From assembly GCA_947167555.1 (NCBI GenBank), contig CAMVIO010000072.1:1-8578 (forward strand): a stretch of DNA of 8,578 nt, written 5' to 3'. Within the stretch, counting starts at the first letter, position 1. The number at the start of each line of letters is the position of its first letter. Below the pieces are notes generated by a model that was not told the DNA's origin, did no database searches, and saw only the letters and a program-made list of their open reading frames with translations. The position numbers and the translations under genes are program-made. This document shows, piece after piece, positions 1 through 6,468 of this stretch. The DNA comes from an uncultured Selenomonadales bacterium (lineage in GTDB: Bacteria; Bacillota; Negativicutes; Selenomonadales; Selenomonadaceae).

Positions 1-39
1 TTTTTTTGCCATTTTTAATTAATTTAATTTAGTTTTTAT

Positions 40-68
40 TTGCGCTGACGAAAAAAAAGCGATAAAAT
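40..68 (+). promoter_or_regulatory. Predicted sigma-A promoter of the tolC-like gene
   Basis: A -35-like TTGCGC (40-45) is followed after 17 bp by a -10-like TAAAAT (63-68). The DNA upstream (1-40) is very rich in T and A, as an UP-element would be; the T-run at the very start could also be the tail of a terminator belonging to a gene outside the window. Transcription would start near 75, giving a 5' leader of about 43 nt. The -10 box is good but the -35 box matches consensus at only three positions. Confidence 0.5.
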
Positions 69-76
69 AGGTATAC

Positions 77-90
77 GTCGAAATATCGAC
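77..90. repeat. Short inverted repeat at the tolC start site, possible operator
   Basis: GTCGA and TCGAC are perfect 5-bp arms around a 4-nt centre (AATA). The repeat lies just past the predicted -10 box, at or next to the predicted transcription start and 27 bp before the start codon. That position suits a repressor operator or a small 5' UTR hairpin. No known regulator motif is recognised, and a repeat this short could arise by chance. Confidence 0.25.
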
Positions 91-117
91 AGCTGATTAT
101 ACAGGGGGAAGCATCCG

Positions 118-1722
118 ATGAAAAGCATCAGGAAATTGCAGAAAGCACTCGCGGCACTGGCTGTCGCGGGCTATATGGGCTTTGCCGCTTTGGGGACGGC
201 GGAGGCCGCGCCGATCGTCGAGCTGACGCTCCAAGAGAGCATCGACATGGCGCTTGAAAACAATCGAACCATCAAAGAGTCGGCGGAGGATCAGTGGGCG
301 GCGTACTGGGCACATCGTCAGGCGCGCAGGCAGGCAGGGCCGTCACTCGCGTGGAACGGCACGGCATATTATCGTTCGGGCCACTGGAACAATGCGCAAG
401 ACCAAGAGGCTGGAGATTTGATTGGATACAATACGGACAGGTCATTTGGAAATACAGTATCTGTGACCTTTCCTCTTTACACGGGTGGCCGAATTGAAAA
501 TACTATCGAGGCGGCGGAACTTGGGCGCGACGCGGCGGATTTGATGCTGGAGGCCACACGTCAGGGAATCAAGGAGCAGACTACGGAAGCTTATTTCCAG
601 ATCCTCCAGTTCCGCAACTTGATCCAGGTCAACAAGGAAGCGGTCGATACGCTTCAGGCCCATCTGGACAACGTCAATGCCCAGTACCGCGTCGGTACCG
701 TCGCGAAGTCGGACGTGCTGCGCTCTCAGGTCGAGCTGGCGAACCAGCAGCAGAACCTTGTTACCGCGCAAAACAACTATGATGTGGCGGTTGCGACCTT
801 CAACAATATCGTGGGGCTTCCCACGGACACCATCGTCGACGCGAAGGAAGACCTGTCTTATACGAAATATGATATCTCTCTTCCTCGCTGCACGGATTAC
901 GCGTTAATCCACCGTCCCGACGGGATTGCGATGGAGCGCGCCTGGAAGCAAGCCGAGGCGCAGATGAAAGCGGCGAAAGCCGGTTATCGTCCGCAGGTCA
1001 ATGCCATGGTGTCGCGTACATGGTCAGGCGATACGCCGTTTTCGTCTAATACGGTCAAAATGACCGAACAAAACGACGGTACGAACACCGGTCTTCAGAT
1101 GAGTTGGAACATCTTCGACAACAACGTGACCGAGGCGCAGGTCCAGCAGGCCAAAGCGTCCATGCGGAAGGCCGAGCAGAAACTCTATGAGACGCAGGAG
1201 ACGATCCAGCTTGACGTCCGCAAGGCGTATCTGAACCTTCTGGCGGCTGAACAGAACATCCACACCACGAAGGTGGCCGTCGACCAGGCGCAGGAAGATT
1301 ACAAGATCGCGCAGGTTCGCTACAGCGCCGGCGTCGGCACGAACCTCGACGTCATGGACGCCGAGTCCAAGCTGATCCAGACCCAAACAACCTATATCAC
1401 CGCGCTTTATAATTACAACACCAACAAGGCGGCTCTCGATCAGGCGATGGGTATCAAGGTGGATTTGGACGTCGCAAGATACTACAAGACAGAAATCGAC
1501 GAGACGATCCCGGTGCGTCCGTCCCTCGACACGTCGAGGAACCTTACGGCGGCGGACGCGGGCGTCGTTTCCCCCGATGTCGTCCATCTGCCAAACGCCG
1601 AGCGGCCTTCGGAGACGGTCATGGCGGGTCTTCAGGCGGCGAAAGAGTCGACGCTGGCAGCGCAGCAGGAAGCGCAGGCTGCACAGGATGCGGCTGCCGA
1701 AGCAGCGGAAGCGGCAGAGTAA
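118..1722 (+). CDS. tolC: TolC-family outer-membrane efflux channel protein
   Basis: A 534-aa TolC/OEP-family protein. Trimers of this family form an outer-membrane barrel and a long periplasmic helical tunnel that docks with membrane fusion proteins and inner-membrane exporters. Residues 1-30 are a Sec signal peptide: basic start, hydrophobic core, AEA before the likely cleavage site. The two halves repeat the family pattern. The first has the PLYTGGR motif at 119-125, an AYF helix near 158 and a GLP near 233-235. The second has WNIFDNN as the counterpart motif and an AYLNLL helix near 370, followed by the RYSAGVGTNLDV stretch. Core homology ends around 450. The remaining 85 residues are a linker plus an Ala/Gln/Glu-rich tail with no recognised domain. 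AGGGGG (103-108) precedes the ATG by 9 nt. The gene looks monocistronic. tolC is used as a family name; the substrate is unknown. Confidence 0.93.
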   Translation: MKSIRKLQKALAALAVAGYMGFAALGTAEAAPIVELTLQESIDMALENNRTIKESAEDQWAAYWAHRQARRQAGPSLAWNGTAYYRSGHWNNAQDQEAGDLIGYNTDRSFGNTVSVTFPLYTGGRIENTIEAAELGRDAADLMLEATRQGIKEQTTEAYFQILQFRNLIQVNKEAVDTLQAHLDNVNAQYRVGTVAKSDVLRSQVELANQQQNLVTAQNNYDVAVATFNNIVGLPTDTIVDAKEDLSYTKYDISLPRCTDYALIHRPDGIAMERAWKQAEAQMKAAKAGYRPQVNAMVSRTWSGDTPFSSNTVKMTEQNDGTNTGLQMSWNIFDNNVTEAQVQQAKASMRKAEQKLYETQETIQLDVRKAYLNLLAAEQNIHTTKVAVDQAQEDYKIAQVRYSAGVGTNLDVMDAESKLIQTQTTYITALYNYNTNKAALDQAMGIKVDLDVARYYKTEIDETIPVRPSLDTSRNLTAADAGVVSPDVVHLPNAERPSETVMAGLQAAKESTLAAQQEAQAAQDAAAEAAEAAE

Positions 1723-1738
1723 TACTAAAAATTTCAGG

Positions 1739-1767
1739 GAGCGGGTGGTCATCATCCGCTCTTTTTT
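1739..1767 (+). terminator. Rho-independent terminator of the tolC-like gene
   Basis: GAGCGGGTG (1739-1747) pairs with CATCCGCTC (1753-1761), a 9-bp stem with one G-U pair and a 5-nt loop, followed by six Ts (1762-1767). It begins 16 bp after the stop codon and ends the tolC-like transcript. Confidence 0.88.
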
Positions 1768-1800
1768 ATCTCCGCCTTTTTCTTCATTTATGAATTTCAT

Positions 1801-1829
1801 TTGAGTGGATTTCAATAATATGATATACT
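1801..1829 (+). promoter_or_regulatory. Predicted sigma-A promoter of the degenerate HD-like gene
   Basis: TTGAGT (1801-1806) and TATACT (1824-1829) are separated by exactly 17 bp, with four and five consensus matches respectively. Transcription would start near 1836, about 30 nt before the GTG start codon. The promoter lies just after the tolC terminator, so the next gene is its own transcription unit. Confidence 0.65.
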
Positions 1830-1853
1830 ACTATAAACGAAACTAAATGCGGC

Positions 1854-1860
1854 AAGGAGG
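1854..1860 (+). promoter_or_regulatory. Ribosome binding site that decides the GTG start
   Basis: AAGGAGG is a near-perfect Shine-Dalgarno sequence. It lies inside the reading frame that begins at the ATG at 1847, and is 7 nt upstream of an in-frame GTG at 1868. This favours GTG 1868 over ATG 1847, which has no comparable site in front of it. Confidence 0.8.
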
Positions 1861-1867
1861 TTGTTTT

Positions 1868-2437
1868 GTGTCTGGTTCCTCTGTCGTTTACGAGAAAATA
1901 TATGATCTGGCGCAGGCGGCGTTGCCCGCGCCGGAGGATTGGCGGCGGGCGCTGACGCTTGCGGGCGTCATGCGTTGGTTCGCGGAGTTCCGCGGTTTTT
2001 CGTCGTCGGCGGATCAATGGGCGGCGGCGGGACTTGCCCGACGCGCCGGGCTCGATGGGAACGCGCTTTGCAAGGCCGGAATGGATGAGGATGTCGTCCG
2101 CCTTGTGAACCGAAAGACCGTCGCCGACGCCGACGCGCAGGCGCCTCTGACGCAGGAGGCGCAGCTCGGCTGTCTCGTCGTGACGCTCGATCATCTTTCC
2201 GCGCTGGTCGTCGCCAGCGCCGCGACAAGACCGAAAGGCAGCGTCAAGGACATGAAAGTCTCTGCCGTGCAGAAAAAATTCAAGGATTTCAAGTTTGCGC
2301 CGGAAGTGGATCGTATGACGATCCTGCAAGGCGCGCGCCGGATGCGCTGGGAGATCGGCGACCTGACCTCGAAGACCATCAAGGCCGTGCTCGCCTGCGA
2401 AGAGAAAGTGCGGGAGGCCGCGAAAAAAATCGCATAA
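1868..2437 (+). CDS. Degenerate HD-domain-like protein, function unknown
   Basis: A 189-aa soluble protein with no signal peptide or membrane segment. The second half matches my memory of small Firmicute HD-domain hydrolases: a TLDHLSALVVASA helix (106-118), then RPKGSVKDMKVSAVQKKFKD (121-140), then a VDR turn (147-149) and a final helix. The first half has the same helical outline, LAGVMRWFAEF near 31-41 and WAAAGLARRAGLDGN near 51-65. However, where active members carry a His in the first helix and the paired His-Asp in the LLHDLDYE-like helix, this protein has none; the second site reads ARRAG. Only the late Asp (D108) is kept. Phosphohydrolase activity is therefore unlikely, and the fold assignment rests on recalled family patterns. 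It might act as a binding or structural protein. It has its own promoter, and its terminator is shared with metQ. Confidence 0.75.
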   Translation: MSGSSVVYEKIYDLAQAALPAPEDWRRALTLAGVMRWFAEFRGFSSSADQWAAAGLARRAGLDGNALCKAGMDEDVVRLVNRKTVADADAQAPLTQEAQLGCLVVTLDHLSALVVASAATRPKGSVKDMKVSAVQKKFKDFKFAPEVDRMTILQGARRMRWEIGDLTSKTIKAVLACEEKVREAAKKIA

Positions 2438-2440
2438 ATA

Positions 2441-2479
2441 AAAACTGCCGCGCGTTGTGAAAACGCGCGGCAGTTTTTT
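2441..2479. terminator. Bidirectional terminator between convergent genes
   Basis: A 16-bp perfect stem, AAAACTGCCGCGCGTT (2441-2456) with its complement at 2462-2477, closes a 5-nt loop. T-runs follow it on both strands (TTTTTT at 2474-2479 on plus; TTTTTATTT on minus). It starts 4 bp after the upstream stop codon and lies 9 bp beyond the metQ stop, so it can end both transcripts. Confidence 0.95.
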
Positions 2480-2487
2480 CTCGATCG

Positions 2488-3327
2488 TTAGAACGCGGGA
2501 ACGATTGACCCGCCGTATTTCTTTTCGATGAACTCCTTGATTTCCTTCGACTGGAGCGCTTTCATCAGCGCCACGATCTCCGGGCGCTTCTCGTCGCCCT
2601 CGCGAACCGCCACGATGTTCGCGTACGGCGATGTCTTGTCCTCGATGAAGAGAGCGTCTTTCGTCGGGTTCAGGCTCGCCTGCATCGCGAAGTTCGTGTT
2701 GATGACCGCGACAGTCACATCGTCGAGCGAGCGCGGAAGCTGCGCGGCCTCGATTTCCTTGAACTGGATCTTCTTCTTGTTCTCGGTGACGTCCTGCACG
2801 GTGGCTTTGACGCCAAGCCCTGCTTTCAGCTTGATGACGCCGGCCTTTTCCAGCAACAACAGCGCGCGGCCGCCGTTCGTCGGGTCGTTCGGGATTGCGA
2901 CGATGTCGCCTTCCTTCAGCTCGTCCAGCTTCTTGAGCTTTTTCGAGTAGACGCCCATCGGCTCCACATGGACGCCGCCGGCGCTCTTCAGCTTCAGGTT
3001 CTTGTGCTCGTCGATGAAGTTCAAAAGATACGGCTCATGCTGGAAGAAGTTCGCGTCCAGCTCTTTGTCGCCCAGTGCCATATTCGGCTGCACATAGTCG
3101 CTGAACTCCACGATCTTCAGCTCGATGTTCTGCTTCGCCAGCACGGGCTTGATCTGCTCCAAGATTTCCGTGTGCGGGACCGGCGAAGCGCCGACTTTCA
3201 GCGTGACCTTCGAGCCGCCGGACGATGCGGGCGCGCCCGAGGACGCGGGCTTTTTGTCCCCGCCGCCGCAACCGGCCGCGAAAACGACCAAGAGCAGCGC
3301 GGAGAGAAGAAGTACCAGTTTTTTCAT
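2488..3327 (-). CDS. metQ: Methionine ABC importer substrate-binding lipoprotein MetQ (NlpA family)
   Basis: A 279-aa lipoprotein that captures methionine outside the inner membrane and delivers it to MetNI. A signal peptide with a lipobox ends at Cys20 (FAAGC), the predicted lipidation and cleavage site, followed by a flexible Gly/Ser/Pro/Lys linker to about residue 38. The NlpA/MetQ fold then begins, with hallmark stretches GASPVPHTEIL, DANFFQHEPYL, PNDPTNGGRALLLLEKAG and VINTNFAMQA; the Asn residues in the last belong to the family's ligand pocket. The C-terminus (KKYGGSIVPAF) is also typical. AGGAGGG (3337-3343) precedes the ATG by 9 nt. It is last in the metNIQ order but has a terminator and its own promoter in front of it. 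Related proteins can bind other amino acids, but the metNI context supports methionine. Confidence 0.95.
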   Translation of the reverse strand: MKKLVLLLSALLLVVFAAGCGGGDKKPASSGAPASSGGSKVTLKVGASPVPHTEILEQIKPVLAKQNIELKIVEFSDYVQPNMALGDKELDANFFQHEPYLLNFIDEHKNLKLKSAGGVHVEPMGVYSKKLKKLDELKEGDIVAIPNDPTNGGRALLLLEKAGVIKLKAGLGVKATVQDVTENKKKIQFKEIEAAQLPRSLDDVTVAVINTNFAMQASLNPTKDALFIEDKTSPYANIVAVREGDEKRPEIVALMKALQSKEIKEFIEKKYGGSIVPAF

Positions 3328-3369
3328 TTAGATTTTCCCTCCTATATTAAATATGGAATTTCCTTCTGT

Positions 3370-3398
3370 ATCCTAATGCAAAAAAAGAAGGCTGTCAA
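3370..3398 (-). promoter_or_regulatory. Predicted promoter of metQ, overlapping the metI terminator
   Basis: On the minus strand, a perfect TTGACA (-35, at 3393-3398) is followed after 17 bp by TAGGAT (-10, at 3370-3375). The -35 box lies in the loop and 3' arm of the terminator hairpin downstream of metI, and the spacer contains the terminator's T-tract. Transcription would start near 3363, about 35 nt before the metQ start codon. metQ could thus be transcribed separately and at a higher level than metNI. Confidence 0.65.
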
Positions 3399-3421
3399 CT
3401 GCGGACAGCCCTCTTTTTTTT
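3380..3421 (-). terminator. Terminator between metI and metQ
   Basis: GGCTGTC (3390-3396) and GACAGCC (3404-3410) form a 7-bp stem with a 7-nt loop. Runs of A (3380-3386) and T (3414-3421) flank it, so in the minus-strand direction it is a hairpin followed by TTC and seven Ts. It starts just after the metI stop codon and should end much of the metNI transcript before metQ. It may also work on the plus strand. Confidence 0.8.
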
Positions 3422-3425
3422 ACAA

Positions 3426-4068
3426 CTATTTCTTGTTCAATTTTTTCGCCAGCGTGTTGCCGACAAACTGGACGAGCTGGACGAGGGCGATCAGTACGAC
3501 GACCGTGGCCAGCATGATTTCCGGACGGAAACGCTGGTAGCCGTAGCGGATGGCCAAGTCTCCAAGGCCGCCGCCGCCGATGGCGCCCGCCATGGCCGAC
3601 TCGCCGACGAGGGCGATGACGACCGTTGTGAGCTGGGCGACGATGGCCGGAAGGGCTTCCGGCAGATAGACGCGGCGGATAATCTGCATCGGCGTCGCGC
3701 CCATCGCCAGCGCCGCTTCGACGATACCGTAGGGAACCTCACGGAGCGAGGTCTCCACCTGCCGCCCGATGAACGGAATCGAGGCCAGGGTCAGCGGAAC
3801 CATCGCCGCGGTAGTGCCGATGGAGGTTCCGACGACGAGACGCGTGAACGGGATGATGGCCACCATCAATATAATGAACGGAATCGAGCGCACCGCGTTG
3901 ACTATGGCGGCGACGGCGCGGTTCAGCGCGGGGCAGGCCAGGATGCCGCCCTTCGCCGTGACGACCAGCAGCACGCCCAGCGGCACGCCGATGGCTGTGG
4001 CCGCGATCATCGAGACGGCGACCATGGCCACGGTCTCGCCGAGGGCTTTCATCAAAAGCGGGAAAACG

Positions 4069-4079
<11 letters not shown>
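3426..4079 (-). CDS. metI: Methionine ABC importer permease MetI
   Basis: A 217-aa inner-membrane permease, the usual MetI length. Five hydrophobic segments are visible at roughly 12-40, 55-78, 85-105, 145-165 and 183-206. The cytoplasmic EAA loop that docks on the ATPase is clear: E121-A122-A123, Gly127 and L139-P140 in the pattern EAALAMGATPMQIIRRVYLP. The GESAMAGAIGGGGLGDLA stretch after the loop is characteristic of MetI. Two copies should form the methionine channel with two MetN subunits. Its ATG lies inside the end of metN (11-nt overlap, shared bases ATGTCCGCTGA), and its ribosome binding site is in the metN coding sequence, so the two are probably translationally coupled. A terminator follows within a few bases of the stop codon. 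Confidence 0.95.
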
Positions 4080-5106
<1,027 letters not shown>

Positions 5107-5156
5107 GAAAATATCTCCTGCGTGCAGAATTGTTGTGATACTCATCTTAGACCAAA

Positions 5157-5171
5157 ATTTTAAATGAAAAT
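5157..5171. repeat. AT-rich inverted repeat in the metN leader, possible operator
   Basis: ATTTT and AAAAT form 5-bp arms around a 5-nt centre. The repeat lies just after the predicted start of the metN transcript (near 5176), where a repressor could bind. AT-rich repeats are common by chance in a spacer like this, so this is only a candidate. Confidence 0.2.
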
Positions 5172-5182
5172 ACGATTTTTAC

Positions 5183-5211
5183 ATTATACTATAAAAGTTC
5201 GCGCCCGACAA
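5183..5211 (-). promoter_or_regulatory. Predicted promoter of the metNI(Q) operon
   Basis: On the minus strand, TTGTCG (-35, at 5206-5211) and a perfect TATAAT (-10, at 5183-5188) are separated by exactly 17 bp. Transcription would start near 5176, leaving a leader of about 70 nt. That is too short for a SAM (S-box) riboswitch or a T-box, and I see neither. Regulation is more likely by a DNA-binding protein at or near this promoter. Confidence 0.75.
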
Positions 5212-5248
5212 TCATTTGAGAACCTTATTCCATCGCAGAAAAAAGCTT

Positions 5249-5277
5249 TTGCATACACCGCAAGATAATGATATACT
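5249..5277 (+). promoter_or_regulatory. Predicted plus-strand promoter upstream of the exporter leader
   Basis: TTGCAT (-35, at 5249-5254) and TATACT (-10, at 5272-5277) are 17 bp apart. The -10 box is strong and the -35 box weak. It diverges from the metN promoter, with about 37 bp between the two -35 boxes, so one regulator could affect both. Transcription would start near 5284 and reach the hairpin terminator at 5381-5424 before the ybhG-like gene. Confidence 0.55.
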
Positions 5278-5283
5278 ATACGG

Positions 5284-5424
5284 CACAAGTAATAATTCGT
5301 GGATGGCCGAAAGATGTGATGGAGATGTGCGTTATGCAAATCAAATGTGTCGACCGGTTCAATTCGGCATGAGTATTTTTATACCCGGCAGTGCCAAAAG
5401 TATTTGACGCTGTCGGGTATTTTT
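5284..5424 (+). ncRNA. Candidate leader RNA (attenuator) or small RNA, about 140 nt
   Basis: This stretch has its own promoter (5249-5277) and ends in a strong intrinsic terminator, but holds no convincing protein gene. A long-range stem can form: ATG plus CCGAA (5303-5311, with G5306 bulged) pairs with TTCGGCAT (5363-5370). GGCAC (5282-5286) can pair with GTGCC (5391-5395) in the terminator's left arm, so an antiterminator fold is conceivable, although this requires transcription to start slightly earlier than predicted. A 12-codon open frame lies inside (5334-5372). It matches no riboswitch class I can recognise. It could be a cis-acting leader for the exporter operon or an independent small RNA; the second promoter at 5404-5432 favours the latter or a mixture. 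Confidence 0.4.
5381..5424 (+). terminator. Long hairpin terminator upstream of the exporter operon
   Basis: ATACCCGGCAGTG (5381-5393) pairs with CGCTGTCGGGTAT (5408-5420), 13 bp with two G-U pairs. After one C/A mismatch, CAAA pairs with TTTG around the loop AGTA. Five Ts (5420-5424) follow. It lies 45 bp before the ybhG-like start codon, so it ends the 5284 transcript or, if sometimes read through, controls the operon. Confidence 0.85.
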
Positions 5425-5432
5425 GTTATATA
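5404..5432 (+). promoter_or_regulatory. Second candidate promoter of the ybhG-like gene, inside the terminator
   Basis: TTGACG (-35, at 5404-5409, five of six consensus bases) lies in the 3' side of the terminator hairpin. After 17 bp comes TATATA (-10, at 5427-5432), within a TA-rich run that allows alternative registers. Transcription would start near 5439, about 30 nt before the ybhG-like ATG, with the ribosome binding site included. This would make the exporter operon independent of the upstream transcript. Confidence 0.5.
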
Positions 5433-5468
5433 TATTTGACACTTTGAATAAGAAAGGAAGTTTTGTGC

Positions 5469-6467
5469 ATGGGGAACAAAAGGAACCTTTTTATTGCGAT
5501 CGCCGTCTTGGTTCTTGTCGTGGGCGGCTGGCTCTACTATCGAAGCGAGGAACGCGCGGCGGCGCAATCCGCGCGTGAGCTGAAGCTGTCCGGCAACGTG
5601 GACATACGCGAAGTTTCGCTGGCGTTTCGCGGCAGCGACCGCGTGGGCGAGCTGCTCGTCGCGGAAGGGGATTCGGTGAAGAAAGGACAGCTCTTGGCGC
5701 GGCTCGAGACGAAGGAGCTCCGGCTGACGATGGCGAAGACGCGGGCCGAGATCCAAGCGCAGGAGAGCGCCGTCGAGCTCCTGCACAACGGCACGCGCCC
5801 CGAGGAAATCCATCGGGCGGAGGAAGCTTTGAACGCGGCCCGCGCCAAGTCGGAATTCGCGGAAGGCGTCATGGTCCGTCGTCAGCAGATTTATGACGAA
5901 GTACAAGGCGTCAGCGTTCAGGAACTCGACAATGCGATTTCCCAAGCGGCGGCGGCGGCGGCAGAGACTGCGGCCGCGGAACAGGCCTACGCGGAAGCGG
6001 TGGCAGGCCCGCGCGTCGAGGAGATCGCGCAGGCGGAAGCGAAGCTGGAATCCCTGCGGCAGGAATTGGCGCGGCAGGAATATCTTTTGAAGGAAACGGA
6101 GCTGATCGCTCCGTCGGACGGTGTGATCCGCTCCCGGCTGCTGGAGGTCGGCGACATGGCGTCGCCGCAGCTCGCCGTGTTCAAGCTGTCCCTGAACGAC
6201 AAGAAATGGGTGCGCGCCTATATCCGCGAGACCGATCTTGGCAAGGTCCACGAGGGACAAAAAGCGACGGTCACCATCGACAGCTTCCCGAAGGAGCCCA
6301 TCGAGGGACAGGTGGGCTATATCTCCGGTACGGCGGAATTCACGCCGAAGACGGTGCAGACCGACGAGCTGCGCACGTCGCTTTTGTATGAGATCCGCGT
6401 CTACGTCGACGATGCGGACAATCGCCTCCGGCTCGGCATGCCCGCCACTGTCCGGGTGGAACTTTGA
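5469..6467 (+). CDS. ybhG: YbhG-like HlyD-family membrane fusion protein
   Basis: A 332-aa periplasmic adaptor that should link the YbhF/YbhS-type exporter to an outer-membrane channel. One membrane anchor spans about 7-24. The N-terminal half of the lipoyl-like domain follows (LSGNVDIREVSLAFR from 40, EGDSVKKGQLLARLE at 66-80). Residues about 85-210 are an alpha-helical coiled-coil hairpin whose arms carry matching NGTRPEEI (107-114) and AGPRVEEI (179-186) elements. The lipoyl domain resumes at APSDGVI (214-220), followed by the beta-barrel and the stretch TAEFTPKTVQTDELRT, which I recognise from E. coli YbhG, also about this length. The start was placed at ATG 5469, with an AAGGAAG site (5454-5460) 8 nt before it; an upstream TTG at 5463 is too close to that site. 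The ATPase gene begins 1 bp after the stop codon. Confidence 0.92.
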   Translation: MGNKRNLFIAIAVLVLVVGGWLYYRSEERAAAQSARELKLSGNVDIREVSLAFRGSDRVGELLVAEGDSVKKGQLLARLETKELRLTMAKTRAEIQAQESAVELLHNGTRPEEIHRAEEALNAARAKSEFAEGVMVRRQQIYDEVQGVSVQELDNAISQAAAAAAETAAAEQAYAEAVAGPRVEEIAQAEAKLESLRQELARQEYLLKETELIAPSDGVIRSRLLEVGDMASPQLAVFKLSLNDKKWVRAYIRETDLGKVHEGQKATVTIDSFPKEPIEGQVGYISGTAEFTPKTVQTDELRTSLLYEIRVYVDDADNRLRLGMPATVRVEL

Positions 6468-6468
6468 T

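Noticed and set aside
1847..1867. ATG at 1847 as start of the HD-like gene
   Set aside because: The near-perfect AAGGAGG at 1854-1860 lies inside this extension and is properly spaced for the GTG at 1868.
5107..5182. SAM riboswitch or T-box in the metN leader
   Set aside because: The leader is too short and lacks the conserved S-box core and the T-box TGGNACCGCG motif.
5350..5372. GGTTCAATTC, resembling a tRNA T-loop
   Set aside because: The flanking bases form only a 3-bp stem, and no acceptor, D or anticodon arms fit around it, so it is not a tRNA.
5216..5407. 63-codon open frame on the plus strand in the control region
   Set aside because: No ribosome binding site; it runs through predicted promoter elements and into the terminator hairpin, and the peptide resembles nothing I know.
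6238..6468. Upstream extension of the ATPase frame by 77 codons
   Set aside because: The extension is Arg/Ser-rich, overlaps the conserved end of the YbhG-like gene in another frame, and the ATPase family starts at the ATG at 6469.
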